Assembly (NCBI GenBank): GCA_916700875.1
Contig: CAKAKS010000038.1
Coordinates: forward strand, 14,336,444-14,400,443
Length of the DNA stretch: 64,000 nt
Source of the DNA: Sebastes aleutianus
Taxonomy: Eukaryota; Chordata; Actinopteri; Perciformes; Sebastidae
Direction: 5' to 3'
The position numbers and the translations under genes were made by a program. Every line of letters begins with the position of its first letter. The stretch's first letter is position 1. Positions 34,871 through 45,506 of this stretch are shown here, in pieces. Below the pieces are notes generated by a model, which saw nothing but the letters and a program-made list of their open reading frames with translations, had not been told where the DNA came from and did no database searches.

Positions 34871-35627
34871 AGGGACTGTTTGTAACTTCTTACACGTATA
34901 AATCACCCGGGTCGGTGTCCCATGCGCGCTCGCGTATGGCTACGCGGTTCAGACTCAGACTCCAACACAAACTACACAGAAGCACCAAAACCGCAAAGTT
35001 ATATCTAGTGAAGCCTGTCTTGCAAAACAGTGTTGACCGCGGTCGGAGGACGCGGGGGAGACCGTAGCTTTGGTCTCCAGGACCGGAGTCTCTGCTCCTC
35101 TGCTCCTCTGCCTGCTTGCCTTCACTCAGCTCGCTCCACCTCACGTGCATGCGTGCACACTAAACACTGCAGAAGGCTTCGTAGCTCTGAGAATATCTAG
35201 TAAATGTACAGTGGACGTTTGTGCAGAAATAAATGCTGCAGCTCCTCCAGACCAACAGAGGTTTTCCGTGTCTTGTGAAGTGACGGGGCTCCGCAGCGAG
35301 AAACGTTATCGTCCCCGACCGGGTGCCGGTGTCTCCCCTGTTCCCTCCGGCCGCGGTCGGGAGGCTGAAGCAGGAAAAGCCAACACTAGGATCAGCAGTG
35401 ATTCATGGAGAGACCTTTGTCTGGTCAGCTAACATTACTGCCAAGCAGGCGAAATATAGAGTGATATTGTGGTTTTAGCTGACGTGTGTCGCCTCACTGT
35501 TTTGAGCGATGCTCGTTCATGTCTATGTAGAGCGAGCACAAGCGCGAGCCCGACGCTGACTTTCGTTGAATGAACGGCCACAGGTGTCGCTGTTAACAAG
35601 CATTTCTAATGCTTACAAACAGTCCCT
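34871..35627. mobile_element. TTAA-type (T2/Kolobok-like) MITE, family B, copy 2 (757 bp)
   Basis: Same ends as copy 1 (AGGGACTGTTTGTAA / TTACAAACAGTCCCT), with TTAA at 34867-34870 and 35628-35631. It differs from copy 1 by small insertions and deletions (for example extra AATGTACAGT near 35203 and CGTCCCCGACC near 35310) and by point changes. Confidence 0.85.
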
Positions 35628-35757
35628 TTAAAAAAGCTAATTTGGATAATTATCTAGTGACTATGAGGCTAACTATCAGACATTACGTGAATGCAGCATA
35701 AAATATGCAATCATCTTGCATTATGGGTAGGCATCAGTGTTTTGGAGTATGGCCCTC

Positions 35758-35893
35758 TCGTTCTCGTAATATTACGACTTTTTTCTCGTAATATAACGGC
35801 TTTTTTCTCGTAATATTACGACTTTTTTCTCGTAATATTACGACTTTTTTCTCGTAATATAACGGCTTTTTTCTCGTAATGTTACGACTTTAT
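35758..35893. repeat. CTCGTAATATTACGACTTTTTT tandem array
   Basis: A unit of about 22 bp built on the palindrome CGTAATATTACG repeats about six times. An array of the complementary unit lies at 37046-37826, on the other side of the presumed cap2 exon 1. Confidence 0.85.
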
Positions 35894-35990
35894 TCTGTAA
35901 ATCTCTGATTTTTTCCCTCAATGTGGCCCTAATACTCCGTAGTACATTTGCTCTTCGGCCCTCGCTCCATTAGACTTATATACTATATAC

Positions 35991-36338
35991 TTAGACTATA
36001 AACTGTGTTACCTTCATCACAATGCTCAAATGTTTTGCGGCTCCAGACAGATTTTTCTTTTCTTTTTTTGCTTTTTTATTATAGTAAAGGTTGCTGACCC
36101 CTAACCTAGACCCAACCCCTCTCAGCATCCAGCATGTAACAGCTAGCCTTCTCTGGTACAATATCAGCAGATGATATAATACTGCAGTTATCATGTTCAG
36201 AGGGAGATGAAGACGTCTTCCCTGAAGGTTCAGGTCCAGTTTCAGGTCCAGTCCCTCCAGGACCTGGAGACCTGCAGACTTCACCACAGCGTCAACAACT
36301 CGTCTATTTTTAGCAGTCTGTCTGTCTGAGGCTGCCAT
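35991..36338 (-). CDS. open frame opposite the cap2 promoter, unrecognised
   Basis: A 115-residue open frame starts MAASDRQTAKNRRVVDAVVK and runs leftward, away from cap2. The first 55 or so residues look protein-like, with alternating charged and hydrophobic residues. The downstream part enters what looks like a hAT element end (TTAGGGGTCAGCAACC on the minus strand, about 36088-36105). It could be a first exon sharing a bidirectional promoter with cap2, or chance. I do not recognise it. Confidence 0.22.
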   Translation of the reverse strand: MAASDRQTAKNRRVVDAVVKSAGLQVLEGLDLKLDLNLQGRRLHLPLNMITAVLYHLLILYQRRLAVTCWMLRGVGSRLGVSNLYYNKKAKKEKKNLSGAAKHLSIVMKVTQFIV

Positions 36339-36499
36339 GTTGTTGCCTGCGAGGTAAACGCTCGTCCAGCCCCAGAGTAGAGGAGATACTGCGGCTCTGA
36401 GTCACGGTCCTCCGGTTCTCTCTCTGCTCGCCGTGTGGCTCTCAGGTTCAACCGTGTTGCTTAATTAGGACATCCCGGAAGAGTCCCGGTGCTGTGCGC

Positions 36500-36625
36500 A
36501 GCTGAGTGACGGTGACGGAGCAGGGAGGCTGGAGAGGAACCGCAGCAACACAGACACGAAACCGGGATATTCACAGTCCCACAGCTAAAGAACAGCAAGA
36601 ATCTACTGCGGACCAGAGGTGATAG
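36500..36625 (+). other. cap2: probable noncoding first exon of cap2
   Basis: A GC-rich stretch (about 36350-36600) ends in CAGAGGTGATAG followed by the strong donor GTAAGT at 36626. No start codon in the cap2 frame lies here. The first coding exon at 43593 has its own acceptor, so an upstream noncoding exon is required. The 5' end is a guess. Human CAP2 also begins with a noncoding exon. Confidence 0.5.
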
Positions 36626-37045
36626 GTAAGTTATCTCTATACTGACGAGCTGAGTGTCAAGTTTAGTTCAATCTAAAGGGGATAATGGGGTGTCTGACTG
36701 CGCAGAAATGTCCAAACAAAGTCATCTTCACCTGCTCCTCACTCCGCCATGCTGTCTTATATTTAGCACGCAGTGTATAAGAGCACACTGTATTGATTTC
36801 TGAACTACTTCTCGTTTGTCGTTTGGAGTAACGGTGATGTTGAGACGTGAAGCATCAGATTTTGAGGATGCAGTGAAAGTCCTGTCATCATGCCAACCAA
36901 CAGTGTGCCATGTCATGTTTCATTATGATGCGTCATGTTTGGCCTGAGAGTGCCTACAATGCATGCAGTGATGAGCACCTGTAATCTGCCAATATGAGTT
37001 TCAAAATCATAGATTATACATTATAGAAAGTGATAACTTTACTAA

Positions 37046-37826
37046 ATAAAAGTAGTAATATAACGAGATTAAAGTCATAACTTTACTAGAAAAAGTCGTA
37101 ACTTTACTAGAAAAAAGTCGTAATATTACGAGAATAAAGTCATAACTTTACGAGAAAAAGTCGTAACTTTACGAGAATAAAGTCATAATATTACGAGAAT
37201 AAAGTCGTACTATTGCGAGAATAAAGTCATAACTTTGCGAGAAAAAAGTTGTAATATTACGAGAATAAAGTCATGACTTTACGATAAAGAAAGTCGTAAT
37301 ATTACGAGAATAATGTCATAACTTTACGAGAATAAAGTCGTAATATTGCGAGAATAAAGTCATAACTTTGCAAGAAAAAAGTTGTAATATTACAAGAATA
37401 AAGTCATGACTACTAGAAAAAAGTCGTAATATAACGAGAATAAAGTCATAGCTTTACGAGAATAAAGTCATAATATTACGAGAATAAAGTCATTATTTTG
37501 TGAGAAAAAAGTTGTAATATTACGAGAATAAAGTCATGACTTTACGAGAAAGAAAGTCGTAATATTACGAGAATAATGTCATAACTTTACGAGAAAAAAG
37601 TTGTAATATTACGAGAATAAAGTCGTAATATTGCGAGAATAAAGTCATAACTTTGCAAGAAAAAAGTTGTAATATTACAAGAATAAAGTCATGACTTTAC
37701 TAGAAAAAAAGTCGTAATATAACGAGAATAAAGACATAACTTTAAGTGAAAAAAGTCGTAACATTACGAGAATAATGTCATAACTTTACGAGAAAAAAGT
37801 CGTAATATAGCGACAATAAAGTCATA
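37046..37826. repeat. AGTCGTAATATTACGAGAATAA tandem array, cap2 intron 1
   Basis: Nearly 800 bp of units of 20-25 bp alternating AAAGTCATAACTTTACGAGAA and AAGTCGTAATATTACGAGAAT. It is the reverse-complement type of the array at 35758-35893. The period varies from unit to unit, so the copy number is only approximate, about 35. Confidence 0.9.
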
Positions 37827-37944
37827 ACCATGTTCCATTTAGGTGGGCTGGTATTGTGCATGTTGGCTCACTGGAATGGCTGCGACTGACTAACTAGAAT
37901 GGAACCATAATTAATTATATCAATTACACCTGTGTTTACCCTGC

Positions 37945-38510
37945 TATGATATGTCAAAATGGCAGCTGTGAAAAAGGTACTATCTCAGCTCAAGGTCAAG
38001 CTCCCAGGAAGAGCGCCGGGCTGGGAAGCAAGTTCTCGTTCCGGCCAAACGGAGGTACAACAACTTCTGTGTCCGTCACGTGATGCCATTGGGCCCCAAA
38101 TGACTTTTCCCCATAGACTTACATTTGGAAAGAGACGTCTGTGACTCAGCGGATATTTTTTGAGGTAAATCAACTTCTCAGTACAAACACTTGAATAGCC
38201 CTTATTTAAATCATTAGGTCTCAAAAAGTTGTAAAAAAGGCGCTAATAGCAGAATCCAGAGTTATTTCCCTTCCTCTGTTCATGTGAATGAGACCCAGTC
38301 TGAGGCTGGAGCGAAGGCTGGGAGGCGGGGTTAAAGGAAACGCTACTGCGTCTGTTCTATGGGCCCAATGGATGCGGAAGATCGCCGGATGATCCGGGTA
38401 CTTTATCTCTCGGCAATCGAGCCATGAGCAACTCTCATAGGAATGGATGGGAGCTCGCCTACAACGCTGTATCCAGTTCTCTTTATACATCCATGCTCAT
38501 GGTCCATTTA
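37945..38510. repeat. probable dispersed transposon remnant
   Basis: The segment ATGGCAGCTGTGAAAAAGG...CCCCATAGACTTACATTTGG...TTTATACATCCATG has the look of a dispersed teleost DNA element; related words (CCCCATAGAC, TACAGTCTATGG) appear in the insertions at about 40127-40555 and 56340-56450. Borders and class are not resolved. Confidence 0.35.
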
Positions 38511-39188
38511 GTAGCATTTGAAGCATTTCCTCCATGTTGGCTTAAAGGTTGAGTTAAACTATACTTAAACTCAACTTTGACTTTTTAACTCAACTTTTAA
38601 TTCAACATGGACAGGAAGACCTTAAGTGCTCAGAAAAAAATTACTGAAATGAAAATAAACCCATCTGCTGATGAAGGCCATGTGGTATGATTGAAATATC
38701 CAGACCAGCTACTAAATGGACCTTGAGGATTGTTTTGTTGACTATCTTGATCTTTAGGCCCATATTATATTGATTTAATAGCTTTTCTATTACCCACAGT
38801 ATATTCAGTAGGTCATCTATATAGACAGAGTTACTTTAGCTTTAAGTAAAACTCAGTTTTATTTCAGTTAAATAAAATTACGATGCCTGCTTTCAGCTAC
38901 ATTTAAATCAGCAATAAAAACCAAGATGCCACAGCAGTTTTTGTAAGTGGATACAAATACCAAGACTTTCACTAACAGCTCATACTGATGATATCACAGC
39001 TTCCTGTTTTAGTGGCTGTATGAACAGCTGTAGCATAAACACTATACCGATTAGTGTCACGATACTGGAATTTCTAACTCCGATACAATACGTTGAAAAA
39101 TATTGATCTTCAATACCATTTTTGATACCAGAGGGAAAAACTGACAAATCACTGAAGGCATCAAATTTTAGATTTTTATTAAAAGATA

Positions 39189-39247
<59 letters not shown>

Positions 39248-40035
39248 CAACTCACTGTCGGACAGGAGCGCAGAAAGCACAGCTATTACCCATATTGATA
39301 CTGCGGAAAATGAGTATTGATACTGTATGTATCGAATGATACTTCAATATTTTTGACAACAGTTATACTGATAAAACAATTATTTGTTGAATTTACGAAA
39401 GTTTACTTGTGCCATGAGACCTAGAATATCTTACAGTAGGCCCATAGCAGCAGGCTGTGGCTCAATATAGCCCCAAAGATCAGATACCAGGCCAGGGGGT
39501 TCAGGAGACACATGCAGGTCAGGGTGAAGTCAGTAATATCTTTCTACTGTAGGAACATGTGTGCTTTCTCAGCTGTCGGTCGGGGTCTTTACATGGCAGA
39601 CGCTGTTGCCCACCTGTCTGCAGGAACAGAGGGAGGAGTGTGTTCATTTACTGGGGGATAAAGTCTACTAATGTCTACTTAATACAACAGCTGAACTTTA
39701 TTGGTAGATGAAGTCCATTGAATGCAGAATTTTGTTTTTTGTCTGGTGTTGCACATTCTTTGTACCACTAATGGTTTGAACCCACTCTGGCTGTTTCCCA
39801 TTCATTTTCTATGATGGGCTGAATTAATTAAGTGAAACTAAAAGAGCATCATTGGCCATGTCTTTGCATTGCCATGGAGAATTTGGCTGGTTGACAATAC
39901 AATCAGTGCAGACGCTGGCTGTTTCTGTCTCATGGTTTTTAAACTCATTATTATCGAGCGAGACAGTGATTAAGTGTGTTGGACTCGAGCAAATACAGTG
40001 GTTGATTCTTTATTGTCTATTTAATGTTTACAATT
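38511..40035. other. cap2 intron 1, middle part
   Basis: A (TG)n tract lies at 39190-39247. Flanking it, GTGTCACGATACT at 39055 and GATACTGTATGTATCGAATGATAC at about 39326-39349 suggest an old hAT-like remnant. No exon seen. Confidence 0.4.
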
Positions 40036-40748
40036 TAGAGCTGCAACGATGATGCAGCAACAGATGATTGTTTTCATTTATTATCTATAAAACGTCAGAA
40101 AATGAAAACTGCCCATCACGATCTCCACCTTTGCTGCAGTGATGTATAGGTGTGCTCCAGGACCCTGTGACATCACCAAGCGGCAACCACCTCCGATGCT
40201 GAGAAATGAAGCTAACGCAGAAGTGCAGTTCTTCGAATCGCCACTTGAGGCTGGCTCCAAAAGCGAGTCAATCCCCATAGACCCCCATGTTAAAATGCCC
40301 AACTTTACAGCAGAAATAAACATGTTTACAGCCTGGTACAAAAAACAGTTTTAGTCTCTATAGCTTATATCGGTCATGACAATTGTACGGGGGTTTATGT
40401 GTTTATAACTCACCCTTTTAAATTATATTAAGGCATGATTGAGGGCATTGCCGCTTTGAGTTACAGTTGGGTGACGTATGGGTCGCTAACTGCTAGCTGT
40501 CTGCTCTGCTCTGTGTTCATATTTCATACAGTCTATGGACATCACCAATCAATAATGCCACAATCTGAAGTATGCTGTTTATTTATAATCTAAAACAAGG
40601 AAAGGTTGAAAATCCTCACAGCTTGAGAAGCTGGAACCATCTAATGTTGTCACTTTTGCTTTGATAATAACAAAAGATTCATTGATTATTGCAGATTACT
40701 TTTCTGATGATCAACTAATCGATTTATTGATTAAATGTTTCAGCTCTA
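40036..40748. mobile_element. MITE with TAGAGCTGCAACGAT ends, split by a nested insertion
   Basis: The left end TAGAGCTGCAACGATGAT and the right end ATTAAATGTTTCAGCTCTA form an inverted pair. The inside matches the copy at 40858-41205 except for an unrelated block of about 430 bp (about 40127-40555, ending TACAGTCTATGG). That block resembles another dispersed element, so it is probably a later insertion. Confidence 0.6.
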
Positions 40749-40857
40749 AAAAAATTACAGTTTCAAAAAGTTAAGGAATACAGATTTATCTGAGCCCAAA
40801 GTACCACAGAGTATCGCTATTCGAAGCACAATTTACTTGAAATTTTGCACATAAACT

Positions 40858-41205
40858 CTAGAGCTGCAACGATTCATAGATTAGTTTTCAACTATTAAAT
40901 TAATCGCCAACTATTTTGATAATCGATTAATCAGTTTGAGTATTATTTTAAGAAAAAAAGGTCAAAATTCTCTGATTCCAGCTTCTTAAATATGAATATT
41001 TTCTGGTTTCTTTCCTCCTCTGTGACAGTAAACTGAATATCTTTGAGTTGTGGAAAAAACAAGACATTTGAGGACGTCATCTTGGGCTTTGGGAAACACT
41101 GATTGACATATTTCACCATTTTCTGACATTTTATAGACCAAACAACTAATCGATTAAACAAGAAAATGATAATCGAAAGATTAATTGACAATGAAAATAA
41201 TCGTC
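40858..41205. mobile_element. second copy of the GAGCTGCAACGATT MITE
   Basis: It starts CTAGAGCTGCAACGATTCAT and carries TTTTGATAATCGATTAATCAG, CTTTGGGAAACACTGATTGAC and ACATTTTATAGACCAAACAAC. The family inside is AATCGATTAAT-rich at both ends. Related partial copies lie at about 51160-51400 and 57420-57735. Confidence 0.55.
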
Positions 41206-43592
41206 TGTTAAAGGCCTGATAAACACGTTACCTGACATTATGTAGATGTATATACAATGTTATGATGACAGATGTTTCTTTTCTTTTGGTTTTGTATATG
41301 TGTTACCAGAAAATGTTTTGTTGATTACAAGACAAACTATAAATCTTGAATAGAAGGCCTAAAAGAAAGTGGTACCAAAAAGGCGAGTACTAATAATTTG
41401 ATAGAAATAAGCTTATCCCTGCACAAACTCAAGAAATAAACTTGATCCCACTCGATCCGAGCAAATGTCTTGGAGCAGATTTGACATTCGTTGCTTCATA
41501 TCTGACTTGTTGCACATGATCGGCCTTCACTGAGCTCTCCAGGTTTCAGAGCTGTTGTGACCCAGAGAGCAGAAATAGCAGATGAGTCCTGCAACAGGCA
41601 TCTGGCTCCGCTGAGAGATGACTCGATGACGCCCATCAGGACATGTTTGCTGCTCACAGCACATAATTACAAGACATCATTTAAAAAGATTACAGACAGG
41701 GAAAACAATCCAGTCTAGCTGCCATATTAATGTGATCCACAGAGCGTCCTGGTGTTTTTTATAGATCATTTTGTAAAGCAAATGAAACAGATTATAACTC
41801 ACACCATTGGACTGTGTGTCGCACATGAAGGCAGCAGGTGTCAGATTAGGAAGTGTGTGTTACCTAGCAATAGTGTGCGTAAACATGCCGCGGGTCGCTG
41901 GATTGAATTCCACTCTGTTGACTAATTGCCTGCATTGCCTCATGGTGAGGCATATGACTGGTCAGTGTTAAAGAAGGAGATACAATATGGACTGTGCCGT
42001 GTTCCAGTGGCGTTCGGTTACAGCTGGAGGTTTGTTCACCTCATAGCAGCGGGCTAACCTCTAAGACAATACTGTCTGCACATTTCAGCTGAGTTTGGGT
42101 ACAGTCTTTATCAGGGGTCTCCAACCATTTTTCCTCTGAGAGCTAATTTGACAAAATGAAAGAGCTGAGAGCTACTCATAGCACCAAGTTGTACATCGCC
42201 AATAGCAGACATAATTTCTGTCTAACTTTTATGGTCCTTTAATAACATTTCATCACCTCTATTACAATCCCACTATAGTCAAAGGGCTTTTTGTATTTCG
42301 TTAGGATGTGCGCCACTAAATGAAGCCTCTTTGTTGGCGTTCTTTGTCAGTTTGGTAAACAGAGACTGTTGTCTTTTAATAGTTAAACCCTGGTATCGGA
42401 TCGGTACTTGGTATCGGATCGGTGCTTGTTATTGGCCGATACCCAAAGCCCAGGTATCGCTATCGGTATTGGGACTGAAAAAGTCTTTGGCGAGTCTTAG
42501 ACTTTGGCGATGTGGCACTCAACGTTAGCAAGTTAACCGTTACAGTCTTTTACCGACTGAAACACTCGCACCACAAATGAGACAAACACACTTTTCATTC
42601 ATATTCGTCACAAAAAAATGCAGCCTCCTTCCTGACAAGCTACTATGACATGGTTTATACCATCATGTCGTTCCTTAGGTTTTTTCTAGTTTTGTATAAT
42701 GCCAGGATCTTCACTCTAGCTTTAAAACTGTACTGATTTTGCGTTAACGCGTTATTATCACATTAACGTTGAATAAATAAGACATTACCCATTCCAATTC
42801 CTCCATTGAGCTCATTATTAAGACATATTCTTCCATCCTCCTTTTTACACATAATTTATTGAAATAATTTATATTCGTTCTGCTAATTGGTTTTATTCCA
42901 TAATGCCACTTTTCATCAGAAAGTTTGTTAATCAAGACAAACAGGACAGAGCCAGTTATGTGATTAAAAAACTGGAATTAAATTAAAATTCCATGAAATA
43001 AACTCTTTTCTAAACGTTTATTGGATTATTTCACAATTTCTTGGTTGTATTTTCTGTCTGTATATGGGATTATATATTTCATTTAATTTTTTTACTTTGA
43101 CCGAAACAAAAAACATGCCTTCCTATTGTTTCTATTTCAAGATACTGTATATTTCATCAGGTATTTTCCCAGGTGTTCTTTACTTTTTTCCACTGCATTC
43201 AATTCTCTGTCTTTCCTCTCAGCCTGGCTCCAGTCTCTGTCCCTCCTTAATCTAATTGTGTGATACGTTCATGTGTTCATGGCAGAGGTTGTGACTGTGG
43301 CAGAGGGCCAGACAGCTCAAACAGAGTCAGTGTTCATATAAACCCCGCTGCATCGGCTACATTTAGTTTCACCCTGTAATGACATGTGCCAGCTTTGTGA
43401 AAACAGAGAGCAGCAGCGTGGGAAAGTTGAATAGTGATCCTGTCCTCAATAGTGATCCTCGGTGCTGATCTCTCACCTCCCTGTTGAGAGGTGGGGAAAA
43501 AAACATTTTCCAATAAGTTGAAACAACGTACTGTATCACAAAACTATACGATTAGAAAGGTCACAGTTAAGAAACCATTCTTTTGTTTCTAG
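41206..43592. other. cap2 intron 1, 3' part
   Basis: A hAT-like left end TCAGGGGTCTCCAACC lies at 42111-42126, with no right end found. TATCGGATCGG repeats lie at 42392-42424 and belong to a dispersed teleost repeat. No exon seen. The acceptor of the first coding exon is CTTTTGTTTCTAG at 43580-43592. Confidence 0.4.
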
Positions 43593-43602
43593 GTTTGTCG
43601 CC

Positions 43603-45467
43603 ATGGAAGGTTTAATGGAGCGGATGGAACGAGCTGTGACTCGCCTGGAGAAGTTGTCCGTGACGATGCAGGCGTCCAGCGGCTTGGCTAACGGGGACTG
43701 TGTCAATGGCTTCGATGGAGGCAAGTCTGTGCTCCAATAATACTCAGAGGTTTGGGAGACAGCAAGTTAAACAGGCACTGGGTACAGTGAAGTGAAAGCT
43801 TTCTCCCCTTGTCTCCAGGTATGTCTCAGTGTGTGGAGGCCTTTGAGGGCCTACTGAGAGGTCCAGTGTCAGAGTACCTGAACTACAGCCGAGCCATAGG
43901 ACGTGAGGTGGAGAAACATGTAAGTTGTGTTTGATTGAGGCACTCCTCAGGGCTGAAAAAGATTCTCGACACCAAAAGAATCAATTAATCTGTTCTTATT
44001 ATTATGTTTTCGGGTTTTCCGTCTGTCTGTCTGGTCCATTCTTGTGAACGCGATATCTCAGGAACGCCTTGATGGAATTTCTTCAACATTGGCACAAACA
44101 TCCACTAGTACTCAAGGATGACCTGATGACATTTGGTGGTCAAAGGTCAAGGGCAATGTGACTTAACGTCCATCCCATTCTCGTGAATGCGATATCTCAG
44201 GAACGCCTTGAAGGAATTTCTTCAAATTCGGCACAAACATCCACTTGAAATCAAGAATGAATTTTGGTGGTCAAAGGTCACTGTGCCCTGACATCCGTCC
44301 CAGTTTTGTGATGTCTCAGGAAAACCTTGATCAATTTTTTGCAAATTTGGCACAAACTTCCACTTGGACTGAAGGATGAACTGATCAGATTTTGGAGGTC
44401 AAAGGTCAAAGGTCAAGGTCACTGATGTCTAATAGGATACAATTATGAAGTGATGACATTTTGGAAGACAACACTCTTTACAGGAAAGATGTAAATACAA
44501 TCTTATTTATTGAGCTTGAACAGTTTACGCTTCATAAGGAGTACTACTGTATCAATTAAAAAAAAGATCTGTCCTCTAAAAGTCCCCCAACTTGGGGAAA
44601 GAGCAATACTAATGGCTGGAGTACCTATTTAACTCCAAATGTAAGTCCAAATGTTGCCCCCAATTTTGAGAAATCCTCAGTTTGAAATGTTTTGATAATT
44701 AAATGACTACTACTACTCCTACTACTACTACTACTACTACTCCTACTACTACTACTACTACTACTATTACTACTACTACTGCTGTACATGTGTTTTGTAC
44801 TTCAGTATGAAGATGGATGGTTCAAAGGAACGAGCCGAGCTCCTCTCTTAACGGAGCACAGATGGATACAAGTGGAGCAACTAGTGCAGTCTGTCTGTGC
44901 CAACCTTTGTTTGATTTGACGTTGATTTATAAACAATCCCACTTACAGTAGAAATGTGGAAAGCTGAAGGATAGTGATGTTTGTGTATGGGAGGTCCATG
45001 GTCCAAGATTTCCTGTCCTCTGCAAAGCTAAGGATGGGAGTATGATTGAACTCCGACCTTACTTTAATTCATCAAACCGCTAGTGGAGCACCTCTTCCTA
45101 TTTGGTAATGACCTGTACTCCCACTAGGACTGTAAGTGTGTTCTGTGATAAGCCAGTTGGCAATAATAGCTGCGTTATGTCCTTTGAATAGATCCAGAAT
45201 AGGAGAGTAAAAGCAGGCAGAGAGAAATCACAGTGAAATGTAAAAATGCTTGTATTTCTTCCTCCGTACCTTGAAAGAAGATCTCTATCTCTGCGTCCCA
45301 TCATTGAACCGGGTGAGAAGGAGGGGGAGAATGTGAGCGAGAGCCAGAGGTAGTTTCTTTAAGTTTGCAGAGCTCCTTTTATGGACAAAGCCTCCCTGGT
45401 GGTTCCCTTGGCCCGCGACTGGAGGTCTCAAACACACACAGGACACAGCTGGCTGGGACTAGCCCAA

Positions 45468-45506
<39 letters not shown>

